Source of the DNA: an uncultured Elusimicrobiales bacterium
GTDB taxonomy: Bacteria; Elusimicrobiota; Elusimicrobia; Elusimicrobiales; Elusimicrobiaceae
Direction: 5' to 3'
Length of the DNA: 43,306 bases
Assembly: GCA_944324695.1 (NCBI GenBank)
Contig: CALUXH010000097.1
Coordinates: 1-43,306, forward strand
This document shows positions 23,300 through 30,724 of this stretch, piece after piece (the stretch's first letter is position 1; each line of letters opens with the position of its first letter). The notes below the pieces were generated by a model. The model did not search any database and was not told the origin of the DNA. It was given only the letters and a program-made list of their open reading frames with translations. The translations under genes and the position numbers were made by a program.

Positions 23300-23355
23300 T
23301 TGCATTGTTTTTTTTTTTTGATAAATTTTGCGTATGAGCAAAATTTATCAAAAAA
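23300..23355 (+). promoter_or_regulatory. Pilin 2 start region: T12 tract, putative -10, start-codon hairpin
   Basis: T12 (23308-23319) is followed by GATAAA (23320-23325). Arms 23314-23330 and 23339-23355 form a perfect 17-bp inverted repeat. The 8-nt loop (23331-23338) contains the ATG at 23334. The arms are identical to those of pilin 1, while two of eight loop bases differ. A possible -35 (TTGCAT, 23300-23305) is only 14 bp from GATAAA, against 17 in pilin 1. Confidence 0.62.
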
Positions 23356-23888
23356 TGTATCCGAGAAATAAAAACCGCTCTAAAAGCGTTTTAGGCGGTT
23401 TTACGCTGATTGAACTTTTGGTGGTGGTGTTAATTATCGGTATACTGGCAGCCGTTGCCTTGCCGCAATATGAAAAGGCCGTGCTCAGAAGCCGCTTTAC
23501 GCAGGTGATGGTGGCAGGAGATGCGGTGTATAAAGCCGCGGAAATATACCGCTTGGCCAACGGCAGCTGGCCGCGCAGCCTGGATGAGCTGGATATCCAA
23601 ATGCCGGGCGCAGTAAGCGGGTCCGTTGGCAACGTCCTGACCGGAACCAATTACCAATGCTTTTTGGTGGGGAAGAAGGGGGATGTGGATACGAGTTCAA
23701 CGGGGATTCAATGTTATTTACACAATACGTCTTTGGTCTCCAGCGGTTTCAGACGTTATTTTGACGCCTATCCCGGCAAACGGTTTTGCTTTGCCCGCAG
23801 CAGTGATACGGCTGGCAATAACTTTTGCGCCGGCTATGGCCCTTATTCCCATGCCAATGACAGCCACAAGTTTTATGAGATAAATTAA
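23334..23888 (+). CDS. Type IV pilin-like protein 2 (prepilin-type N-terminus)
   Basis: This 184-residue protein has the same leader and helix as pilin 1 (GG|FTLIELLVVVLIIGIL, Glu at +5, AAVALPQYE). The globular part is different and contains Cys in NYQCF, IQCYL, RFCFA and NFCAG, enough for two disulfides. The first 65 nt match pilin 1 at 61 positions, and 32 of them in a row (23365-23396) are identical including synonymous sites. Past the cleavage site the two diverge, mostly at third codon positions. No pilus assembly gene is near. The ATG at 23334 sits in the hairpin loop; the in-frame ATG at 23355 is an alternative start. A strong terminator follows. Confidence 0.9.
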   Translation: MSKIYQKMYPRNKNRSKSVLGGFTLIELLVVVLIIGILAAVALPQYEKAVLRSRFTQVMVAGDAVYKAAEIYRLANGSWPRSLDELDIQMPGAVSGSVGNVLTGTNYQCFLVGKKGDVDTSSTGIQCYLHNTSLVSSGFRRYFDAYPGKRFCFARSSDTAGNNFCAGYGPYSHANDSHKFYEIN

Positions 23889-23922
23889 GCACAACCTTAA
23901 AAATACAGACCCTTTCGGTTAA

Positions 23923-23958
23923 AAAAACGCGGCGCGCAGTAAGGCGCGCCGCGTTTTT
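23923..23958. terminator. Bidirectional terminator
   Basis: A perfect 15-bp stem including ACGCGGCGCGC, loop AGTAAG, has A-runs on one side and T-runs on the other. It serves pilin 2 (+) and the response-regulator gene (-). Confidence 0.88.
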
Positions 23959-23980
23959 ATGCCGACGGGAAATCATGGAC

Positions 23981-24907
23981 TCAGCTTCTTCGGTCTACTG
24001 CGTAATAGCTTCCTTCGTGTTTTTTGGCCAGGCATTTAAGCTCGCTGCCGATGCTGCTTACCTGGGCAAACGAGGTCAGTTCTTTTAAACTGTTGTGCAC
24101 AATGCCGATGCCTACGGAGAGGAAATTAAATTTCTCCTGCTCTCCCCTGCGGTTGGTGGATATCATATATCCCTGGGCGCGGTCCGAATCATTGTAAAAA
24201 GACGGGGCCAGGCGGGTCATGCCCTCTACAATTTGCCGGGCAATGGGCTCGGCCTTGTCCAAAGCGCAGACAATGATAAAGTCATCTCCTCCCACATGCC
24301 CCACAAAAGAGGTCGGGTCCTGTCGGGCAGCCTCTGCCAGCAGGCGGGAGGTGGCCAGCAGCACTTTGTCCCCTTCGCCAAAGCCGTAGCGGTCATTAAA
24401 CGCTTTAAAATTATTTAAGTCGCAGTATAAAACGGCGAATTTGTGTCCGGCCGATATTTCCCGCTCAATGCGCGCTTGGATGGAGGGGTTGCCCGGCAGG
24501 CGGGTCAGCGGGTTGGAATCCATTTTTTGCCGGCTGCGTTTAAGCAGCAGTTTTACGCGCGCGACCACTTCGTCCGCGTCGGTGGGTTTGGTTAAATAGT
24601 CGTCAATATCCAGTCCCAGGCCTTCCAGCTTGGTTCCTTTGTCCGTTACGGCGGTAAAGATAATAATGGGAGTATTGAGATATCCTGTATGGCTGCGTAC
24701 GTCCTGTACTACTTCAAAGCCCGTTTTACGGGGCATTTCATAGTCCAAGATAAGCAGGTCGGGGTTTTCTTTGTAAATTTTATCCAGGGCGTCCTGTCCG
24801 TCTTCGGCGGTGATGACCTCAAAACCGGCATCGGTCAGGATTTCGGATATCAGGGCACGAATGGCGGCGCTGTCGTCGGCCAGCAGAATTTTCGCTTTGT
24901 GTTCCAT
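23981..24907 (-). CDS. Response regulator with GGDEF output domain (diguanylate cyclase)
   Basis: This 308-residue protein has an N-terminal receiver domain (residues 1-122) with acidic residues in LLADDS, phospho-acceptor Asp55 in LILDYEMP, and Lys107 in LTKPTD. The C-terminal GGDEF domain has the active-site motif GGDDF at residues 206-210; GGDDF is a less common but active-looking variant. NPLTRLPGN marks the domain start. It should make cyclic di-GMP when phosphorylated, a PleD-like logic with one receiver. No RxxD inhibitory site was recognised upstream of the motif. No histidine kinase is in the window. It lies next to pilin 2, and c-di-GMP often controls pili, but they are convergent and not co-transcribed. 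Confidence 0.92.
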   Translation of the reverse strand: MEHKAKILLADDSAAIRALISEILTDAGFEVITAEDGQDALDKIYKENPDLLILDYEMPRKTGFEVVQDVRSHTGYLNTPIIIFTAVTDKGTKLEGLGLDIDDYLTKPTDADEVVARVKLLLKRSRQKMDSNPLTRLPGNPSIQARIEREISAGHKFAVLYCDLNNFKAFNDRYGFGEGDKVLLATSRLLAEAARQDPTSFVGHVGGDDFIIVCALDKAEPIARQIVEGMTRLAPSFYNDSDRAQGYMISTNRRGEQEKFNFLSVGIGIVHNSLKELTSFAQVSSIGSELKCLAKKHEGSYYAVDRRS

Positions 24908-24984
24908 ACTTCTTTATTAAACGAAATAAGCTTCCGTAAAGCAAGGGGGAGGTTTTTTGTTCCCGGAAGAAAAAGCACATTTTA

Positions 24985-24990
24985 TATAAT
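24985..24990 (+). promoter_or_regulatory. -10 box TATAAT, 8 nt before the antiporter ATG
   Basis: TATAAT ends at 24990 and ATG begins at 24999, so the expected transcript has a leader of 0-2 nt. No ribosome-binding site is seen. Confidence 0.55.
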
Positions 24991-24998
24991 AGCTGCAT

Positions 24999-26288
24999 AT
25001 GACATCGGCTATTTTATTTATCGGTATTATTTTATTTTTGGGGCAGGTGTTTTCTTCTTTGTTTGAAAAAACGCGGCTGCCGGACGTGCTGCCTCTGATG
25101 ATATTGGGCATGATTTTGGGCCCCGTTACCGGTTTGGTCAGGCCGGAAATGTTCGGCGATGCGGGACAGATTTTTACCACGCTGGCTTTGATTGTGGTGC
25201 TTTTCCACAGCGGGCTGGAATTTAAAATCCTTTCTTTGCGCGGAGCTATGGGGCCCGGTCTTCTGCTGACGACGGTGGCTTTTGTATTGATTATGCTGGT
25301 CGTGACTTGGCTTTCACGGGTGATGCTGGGGCTGCCGCAGCTTTATGCGCTGATGATCGGCTCCATCGTGGCGGGCAATTCCACCGCCGTCATTACGCCG
25401 TTGCTGGCCAAGCTGAATATCTCTTCCAAAAGCAAAACGATTTTATTTCTGGAAGCCAATATAACGGGGGGATATTCCATTGTTGTCGCGCTGGCCCTGC
25501 TGGGCGTGGCTGTAAAAGGAGGCCATTTCTCGGTGCAGGAAGTGGGGGCGGAAATTCTGCTTTCGTTTGGCCTTGGGCTTGTGCTGAGTGTGGCGGCGGG
25601 CCTGTTTTGGATGCGTGTTTTAAACCGCGTGCGCGGTTTGGAAAATGCCATCTCTTTGACGTTTGCGTTTGTACTTTTGGTGTACAGCGTCAGTGAATAT
25701 GCGGGCGGGGACGGCGCTGTTGCCACGCTGGTTTTTGGCGTGGTGGTGGGCAATATGCGTTTGATTAAACGGCTGTGGCTGAAAAAACTGGATTTTAAAA
25801 CCCTGGCGTTTAATGAAGGAGAGAAAGGGTTTTTTGAAGAAGTGGAATTTATTTTCAAAACATTGTTTTTCGTGTTTATGGGGATTTCCATGCGTGTGGG
25901 GGAAATCCATTTGGTGTTGTTGGGGCTTTTCCTTGTATTGGTCAAATTCTTGGTGCGTATGCCGTGCGTAAATTGGTGCACGGGGGCGTCCACCGACCGC
26001 AATGACTGCGCCGTCATGCTGGCCATGTGCCCCAACGGGCTGGTCAGCGCGGTGTTGGCGGCCATGATTGCCCAGGAGTTGGGGGAGCAGGGGCGCGTCA
26101 TCCCGGATGTTATTTACTCCGTCATTTTCTTTGGCGTTATTTTGTCCAGTCTGATGTCTTTCCGTATAGAAAAAGGCGGGCTGCAATGGATAGGCCGTTT
26201 GTTTTTTGCCCGCCATAACGACGTGGCTCCGTTTCCGGAGTCTGCGTCGGCACAAATGCCGTCAGAAGGACAAAATCAGGGTTTATAA
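24999..26288 (+). CDS. Cation:proton antiporter (CPA2, KefB/NapA-like)
   Basis: This 429-residue polytopic inner-membrane protein has about 12 hydrophobic segments. Family marks are the early helix LFEKTRLPDVLPLMILGMILGP (here split by charged residues), LFHSGLEF, and GSIVAGNSTAVITPLL, where an Asp is usual in GATDP-type motifs but Asn/Ser appear here. It lacks the cytosolic TrkA-N domain found in KefB/KefC. It probably exchanges Na+ or K+ for H+ to control pH and ion balance. The ion-binding Asp pair of NapA is not obvious, so ion specificity is open. Its last 13 nt overlap the end of the convergent pgeF gene. Confidence 0.85.
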   Translation: MTSAILFIGIILFLGQVFSSLFEKTRLPDVLPLMILGMILGPVTGLVRPEMFGDAGQIFTTLALIVVLFHSGLEFKILSLRGAMGPGLLLTTVAFVLIMLVVTWLSRVMLGLPQLYALMIGSIVAGNSTAVITPLLAKLNISSKSKTILFLEANITGGYSIVVALALLGVAVKGGHFSVQEVGAEILLSFGLGLVLSVAAGLFWMRVLNRVRGLENAISLTFAFVLLVYSVSEYAGGDGAVATLVFGVVVGNMRLIKRLWLKKLDFKTLAFNEGEKGFFEEVEFIFKTLFFVFMGISMRVGEIHLVLLGLFLVLVKFLVRMPCVNWCTGASTDRNDCAVMLAMCPNGLVSAVLAAMIAQELGEQGRVIPDVIYSVIFFGVILSSLMSFRIEKGGLQWIGRLFFARHNDVAPFPESASAQMPSEGQNQGL

Positions 26289-26965
26289 ACAAAAGTCATC
26301 ATTGCGTCTTTGGTATGGTCGCGGCGGTAGGAAAAGAAATTTTCTTTGTCGCCGCAGGTGCAGTAATAAGGCAGGCGTATATTCTCTTCTTTCAATCCGG
26401 CGGCGGTGAGCTGCCGGATAATTTCTTTATTTAAATCCACGTATAATTTGCCGTTTTTGCGCAATACGCAACCCGGGAATTTGTCCGCCACGTCCTGCTG
26501 CACTTCAAAACAGCAGCTTTGTATATGGGGGCCGGCCCAGGCAGATAAATGCCCTTTCCCGCCGTGTTCCGTCACCGCCCGGGCGGTTTTGCCCGGCAAT
26601 CCGGCGGCCACGCCGCGCCAGCCGCAGTGCGCCAAACCGATGGCGTTTGCTTTTTCGTCCCAAATAATCAGCGGCACGCAGTCCGCCGTCAGTATGGCCG
26701 CACCGTAACTGCGCCCGGTCAGCGCCCAGCCGTCGGCCTCCTGCAGAGGGCGGTTTGACAGGGCCCGGGCTTCTTCGGCGGAGGCGACAGAAACCAGCGT
26801 GTCCGAATGGATTTGTTTAAAACGCAAAATACGGCCTTCCGGTATGGCCAGCGCGTCAAACAGCTTGTGCGTGTTTTCCGCCAGACGCATGTTGCCTGCG
26901 CCGCGATCGGTAGTGCCGTGTACAACTCCAAGAGAAAGCAAACGGGGATCGGAATAAATTTTCAT
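26276..26965 (-). CDS. pgeF: Multicopper-oxidase-like laccase-domain protein (YfiH/DUF152, PgeF)
   Basis: This 229-residue cytosolic protein of the YfiH family acts as a purine nucleoside phosphorylase/adenosine deaminase-like enzyme and, in E. coli, as a peptidoglycan editing factor. Metal-binding marks are LTADCVPLI, LAHCGWRGV and WAGPHIQSCCFEV; each carries the Cys/His residues that bind zinc. The start overlaps the murI stop as TAATG, so it is translationally coupled to the glutamate racemase gene. That pairing with a cell-wall gene agrees with a peptidoglycan role. The 3' end overlaps the antiporter gene tail to tail by 13 nt. Confidence 0.92.
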   Translation of the reverse strand: MKIYSDPRLLSLGVVHGTTDRGAGNMRLAENTHKLFDALAIPEGRILRFKQIHSDTLVSVASAEEARALSNRPLQEADGWALTGRSYGAAILTADCVPLIIWDEKANAIGLAHCGWRGVAAGLPGKTARAVTEHGGKGHLSAWAGPHIQSCCFEVQQDVADKFPGCVLRKNGKLYVDLNKEIIRQLTAAGLKEENIRLPYYCTCGDKENFFSYRRDHTKDAMMTFVYKP

Positions 26966-27762
26966 TAATTTAATTTTTTAAGGTATACGCGTTTAAGCTC
27001 ACGGCCTAAAATATTTTTGGCCAGGCGCTTGAAACGTGCCGGCGCGTCGCTGGCGTAAATTTTCATGCCTCCGCGGCCCGACGGGTTTAATTGGTCCGTC
27101 TGCGTCAAACGGGTTTTGACTTCTTCGGCCAATACTTCGGCCGAATCCACGAGTTTTACGCTTTTGCCCAGCCGCGCCGCAATGCGCTTTTTGATAACGG
27201 GATAGTGCGTGCAGCCCAAAATGACGGTGTCTGCACCGCTTTTGACGGCGGGGGCCAGGTAATCGTCAATAATATATTGCCCGGCTTTGGCGTGCAGCCA
27301 CCCTTCTTCTATCAGCGGCACCAGGACGGGACAGGCCCGCTGAACGGCGCATATGCGTTTGTCCAAGCGTTTTAAAGCGCGCGGATAAGCCTTGCTTTGC
27401 ACGGTGGCTTCGGTGGCCAGGACGGCCACTTTGCCGTTTTTGGTGCATTGGGCGGCTTTCATAGCTCCGGGTAAAATGACGCCGATGACGGGTACGGGAA
27501 TTTTCTTTTGCAGTTCCGGCAGCGCCAGCGCGGAGGCCGTATTGCAGGCAACTATAATCAGCTTGACGTTTTGTTTTTGCAAGAAACGGGCGATGTCCAG
27601 CGAGAAACGCGTGACCGCCGTCTTGGATTTTGAGCCATAGGGCACATTGACGGTGTCCCCGAAGTAAATGAGCTTTTCTTTGGGCAGCGTGCGGGAAAGC
27701 GTTTTCAAAATCGTCAGCCCGCCCAGGCCGGAGTCAAAAACACCAATGGGACGTGTATCCAT
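26965..27762 (-). CDS. murI: Glutamate racemase
   Basis: This 265-residue cytosolic cofactor-free enzyme makes D-glutamate for peptidoglycan. The two catalytic cysteines are Cys73 in VACNTASA and Cys184 in LGCTHYPV. VFDSGLGGLT and FGDTVNVPYG are the usual N-terminal blocks. The start at 27762 (MDTRPIG) fits the family; an upstream in-frame ATG at 27804 would add 14 residues. TATAAT lies 6 nt before ATG 27762, so the mRNA is probably leaderless. It is the first gene of a murI-pgeF pair and is divergent from the kinase gene at 27855. Confidence 0.96.
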   Translation of the reverse strand: MDTRPIGVFDSGLGGLTILKTLSRTLPKEKLIYFGDTVNVPYGSKSKTAVTRFSLDIARFLQKQNVKLIIVACNTASALALPELQKKIPVPVIGVILPGAMKAAQCTKNGKVAVLATEATVQSKAYPRALKRLDKRICAVQRACPVLVPLIEEGWLHAKAGQYIIDDYLAPAVKSGADTVILGCTHYPVIKKRIAARLGKSVKLVDSAEVLAEEVKTRLTQTDQLNPSGRGGMKIYASDAPARFKRLAKNILGRELKRVYLKKLN

Positions 27763-27768
27763 GTTTAT

Positions 27769-27774
27769 ATTATA
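27769..27774 (-). promoter_or_regulatory. -10 box TATAAT, 6 nt before the murI ATG
   Basis: On the minus strand TATAAT is followed by 6 nt and then ATG 27762. GCGACA 18 bp upstream is a fair -35 (4 of 6 matches to TTGACA). Confidence 0.6.
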
Positions 27775-27842
27775 GTAATTCGCAAAAGTATTTGTCGCAT
27801 TCAAAGGGCTGAAGGGACAACACAGCCCGGCTCCGTTTGTGC

Positions 27843-27848
27843 TAGAAT
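27843..27848 (+). promoter_or_regulatory. -10 box TAGAAT before the kinase gene
   Basis: TAGAAT ends at 27848, 6 nt before ATG 27855. The other in-frame ATG at 27849 is too close to the -10 box to be in the transcript, so 27855 was chosen as start. Confidence 0.5.
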
Positions 27849-27854
27849 ATGAAT

Positions 27855-29342
27855 ATGCTGAAAACCTTTACGCTTTCCATAACTTTGCTTTTGGCCGGAG
27901 CAGGGGCGTTTGCCGCGCCTGCGCAAAAAGCCGCTCCTTTAATGGTGGGGGGGAATTTTTCCAGCCGGGTAGGCAATGAGCGGACGGTGGTTTTTGACCA
28001 GCAAGCGCGCGACGCCGAAGTGGCGGCTTTAAACGCACGGCTGCAGAATAAAGATTTTGCGGGTACCGTTCGCCGTATTAATGAACTGTCTGCGCAGAAT
28101 TTACTGGATCAGCGTTTTTACCTGCTTTTGGCTATAGCCTATGACGGTCTGCATCGGTACGACGATGTCATTTATTCCGCCGGAGAAGCCATTGCCGTTG
28201 CCCCGCAGGATCCGCGCGCCTATATTTTGCGCGCGCAGGCCTATCTGCAACGCGGTGATTATGAACGCAGCCGTATTGATGTGGATACGGCGCTGCGTTT
28301 GAATCCTCGTTCCCAGCTGGCTTTAAAGGTCAAACACGATTTGGATGAAAAAAATACGGCTCTGGCAAAAGGGCAGGCCCCGGCAGCCAAACAGACAAAG
28401 CGCACTCCTCCTTGGCTGATTTTTTATTTTACGGCGCTTATTTTGGCTATTGCCGTTTTTGTGTATTTGCGGTATGAAGATGTTTTCCGGCGGGGACCGA
28501 AGACCTCTTTTAACCGTAAAGAGGTGGAAGTCAAAGAACAATATGACTTCCTGCGCCAAATCGGCGAGGGCGGCATGGGTAAAGTATATGAAGCCTATGA
28601 TAAGGTGCTCAAGCGCAAAGTGGCCATTAAGCGCGTCCGCCCCGAGTTGGTGCGCAGCGCGTATGTGCGCGAGCAGTTCTTGGCCGAAGCGCGCATGGTG
28701 GCGCTTTTGCGCCATCCGTGCATTGTGGAAATTTATACGGTCATTGAATCGGAGAGCAGCTTATACCTGGTGTTTGAATATGTAGACGGTCAGACGCTGG
28801 AAACGCGGTTGGATATTGACGGGCGCATTCCCTTTTCGGAAGCGAAACGGATTTTTGATTATGTGTGCCGCGGCCTGCACTATGCGCATTCGCAGGATAT
28901 TATCCACTGTGATTTGAAGCCGGGTAATATTATGATTAAAGAAGACGGCACAGCCAAAGTCATGGATTTCGGCGTGGCTAAAAAAGCCATGGAAGGCAAC
29001 ACCGGCGCGCGCACCGTGGCCGGCACGCCGGCCTATATGGCGCCGGAACAGCAGAAAGGATTTATGCGCAAACAGTCGGACGTGTATTCTTTGGCCCTGT
29101 GCCTGTATGAAGCGCTGGTGGGGCAGGTGCCCTGGAGCGTAAAAGGCTTTGACATTGCCACCAAACGCATTTATCCCGCTTCCAAGCTGGCCCCGGGTAT
29201 CCCGCCCGAAGTGGATAAATTGCTGGAGGACGCCCTGCGTGAAGATCCGAAAGAGCGTATACAGAGCATAGACGAGTTTTGGTCTCGCTTAAATGCCATA
29301 GAACCGCTGCCGGAAGAGAACCTGGAGCAAACGCATTACTAA
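27855..29342 (+). CDS. Membrane-bound Ser/Thr protein kinase with N-terminal TPR domain
   Basis: This 495-residue protein has a signal peptide (1-20), then a helical region with tetratricopeptide repeats (about 55-165, with AIAYDGLHRYDDVIYSAGEA and the unit after it). A membrane segment follows at 187-205, and a Hanks-type kinase domain at about 230-485. Kinase marks are GEGGMGKVYEA, Lys259 in VAIK, HCDLKPGN (351-358), DFGVAK and GTPAYMAPEQ. The catalytic HRD is HCD here, so it is a non-RD kinase. The TPRs would face the periplasm and the kinase the cytosol, if the signal peptide is cleaved; in most PASTA-type kinases the order is reversed. The partner is unknown. It is monocistronic. Confidence 0.93.
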   Translation: MLKTFTLSITLLLAGAGAFAAPAQKAAPLMVGGNFSSRVGNERTVVFDQQARDAEVAALNARLQNKDFAGTVRRINELSAQNLLDQRFYLLLAIAYDGLHRYDDVIYSAGEAIAVAPQDPRAYILRAQAYLQRGDYERSRIDVDTALRLNPRSQLALKVKHDLDEKNTALAKGQAPAAKQTKRTPPWLIFYFTALILAIAVFVYLRYEDVFRRGPKTSFNRKEVEVKEQYDFLRQIGEGGMGKVYEAYDKVLKRKVAIKRVRPELVRSAYVREQFLAEARMVALLRHPCIVEIYTVIESESSLYLVFEYVDGQTLETRLDIDGRIPFSEAKRIFDYVCRGLHYAHSQDIIHCDLKPGNIMIKEDGTAKVMDFGVAKKAMEGNTGARTVAGTPAYMAPEQQKGFMRKQSDVYSLALCLYEALVGQVPWSVKGFDIATKRIYPASKLAPGIPPEVDKLLEDALREDPKERIQSIDEFWSRLNAIEPLPEENLEQTHY

Positions 29343-29375
29343 TTAACGATTTACCGTTTGTCGGACTTTGCATAC

Positions 29376-29409
29376 AAAGCGCAAGACTTTTCTTTATGTC
29401 TTGCGCTTT
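29376..29409 (+). terminator. Hairpin after the kinase gene
   Basis: A perfect 12-bp stem AAAGCGCAAGAC/GTCTTGCGCTTT, loop of 10 nt, 33 nt after the stop. The T tail is weak (GCTGTTCG), so this may be a partial terminator. Confidence 0.55.
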
Positions 29410-29476
29410 GCTGTTCGTATGGGAAAAGGATATTATCTCCGGCTATCACGTAAAAGGCTGGGATTTGTAAGCATAT

Positions 29477-29656
29477 TGTAAAAGGCCGGAGGCCGAAGTA
29501 CCCGAGGGAGCGAGAACGAAGTTTTGACTTAAAAAGTGGGTGCGGAATTTTACGAGTATTTTAAGTTCAAAACGAGGCCGCAGCGACCGAGTGTATACTG
29601 TAAAAGGCCGGAGGCCGAAGTATCCGAGGGAGCGAGAACGAAGTTTTGACTTAAAA
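29477..29656. repeat. Pair of 58-bp direct repeats with 64-bp spacer
   Basis: Copies at 29477-29534 and 29599-29656 differ at one base (ACCCG versus ATCCG). A shorter related stretch starting GAGGCCG at 29574 lies in the spacer, so a GAGGCCG-N-AG motif occurs three times (29489, 29574, 29611). The spacer also carries TTTTAAGTTCAAAAC, nearly the reverse complement of the repeat end GTTTTGACTTAAAA. It fills much of the gene-free stretch 29343-29670 between the kinase and the corA-like gene. It is probably a dispersed intergenic repeat family. Confidence 0.8.
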
Positions 29657-29670
29657 GACGAAGTAAATAT

Positions 29671-30585
29671 TTACCAGTTCTTGTGCCGCCAGTATAACAT
29701 CACCAGCCATACGGATATCATTCCCAGTCCGAGCAGCATCCAAAAAGCATCGGGATGGTGTTCCATGGGCAACGCTACGTTCATGCCGTACAGGCTGGCA
29801 ATCAGTGTGGGCATCATCAGCGAAATGGTAATAATATTTAGCTTTTTAATCAGCAGGTTTAAATTGTTGTTTACAATGCTGGCCCGCGCGTCCAACATCT
29901 GGGCCAAAATGTTGGAGTAAATATCGGCCTGGGTTTTGCACTGCAGGTTTTCCACGATAATATCGTCCAACATTTCATCGTCGTTGTCGTCAAAGCCAAT
30001 GCGCGCCGAAAGGTTGCGCATTTTTTCAAATACAAATCCGTTGGCCGCAATGGCTTCCGCGTAATACACCAGACTTTTTACCAGGCTGAACAAATTGAGC
30101 AAGTAAGTATTATCCATAGATTCATTGAGCTTGTCTTCAATTTCTTCGGAAATCATATGGATGATGCGCAAATGTTCTATATAGTGGGAAATGGCATTGT
30201 AAATAAGTTTTAGGAATACATTTTTAATGGAAGTTACGCTCTGAAAACGTTTGCCCACGAACAGCGGGATGTCTTCCGCCAGGACGACGGCCAGTTTGTC
30301 TTCAAATAAAAACATTCCGACGGAAGCGACTTTAAATTCTAGCTGGTCTTTGCCGGAGTAATTTTTGGGACGTTTGTAAATCATGACGATGTGCTCGGGT
30401 TCAAATTCCAACCGGGGCAGTTCGTCCGGGTCCAAAGCGGAAGCGAGCGTGTGTTCGTCAATTTCAAAATCTTTTACCAGCGTGCGCTGTTCTTCCACGG
30501 AAGGGTTGGTAAATACATATACTTGCGCTTTTTCTTCATCTGTTTGTGTGAGTTTGCGCTCCACAATATTGTACTTAGTCAGCAT
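29671..30585 (-). CDS. corA: CorA family divalent cation transporter
   Basis: This 304-residue protein of the CorA Mg2+/Co2+/Ni2+ channel family acts as a pentamer in the inner membrane. It has a soluble N-terminal domain, a long helix (about residues 120-250), then two membrane helices. The signature YGMNV (GMN motif) lies at the end of the first helix, followed by a short loop EHHPDAF and the second helix ending in a basic tail. The loop between helices lacks the usual MPE acidic pair: ALPMEHHPDAF is close to it. The minus-strand start has GAGGCGGGT about 9 nt upstream. Mg2+ is the likely main ion. Confidence 0.93.
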   Translation of the reverse strand: MLTKYNIVERKLTQTDEEKAQVYVFTNPSVEEQRTLVKDFEIDEHTLASALDPDELPRLEFEPEHIVMIYKRPKNYSGKDQLEFKVASVGMFLFEDKLAVVLAEDIPLFVGKRFQSVTSIKNVFLKLIYNAISHYIEHLRIIHMISEEIEDKLNESMDNTYLLNLFSLVKSLVYYAEAIAANGFVFEKMRNLSARIGFDDNDDEMLDDIIVENLQCKTQADIYSNILAQMLDARASIVNNNLNLLIKKLNIITISLMMPTLIASLYGMNVALPMEHHPDAFWMLLGLGMISVWLVMLYWRHKNW

Positions 30586-30724
30586 GGCACACCCGCCTCA
30601 TAAAGTTCTTTTTATATGATAACACCTCGGGGGCGGGTTGTAAAGTTTTTTCGGCGGGCATTCGTAGGCCGTGTGGCGTTTTTGCTATAGTATACATATC
30701 TCTTGATATAACAGGTGGCAAGCT

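Noticed and set aside
29540-29920. Plus-strand open frame across the 58-bp repeats and the corA 3' end
   Set aside because: It is antisense to corA and its N-terminal part is repeat DNA.
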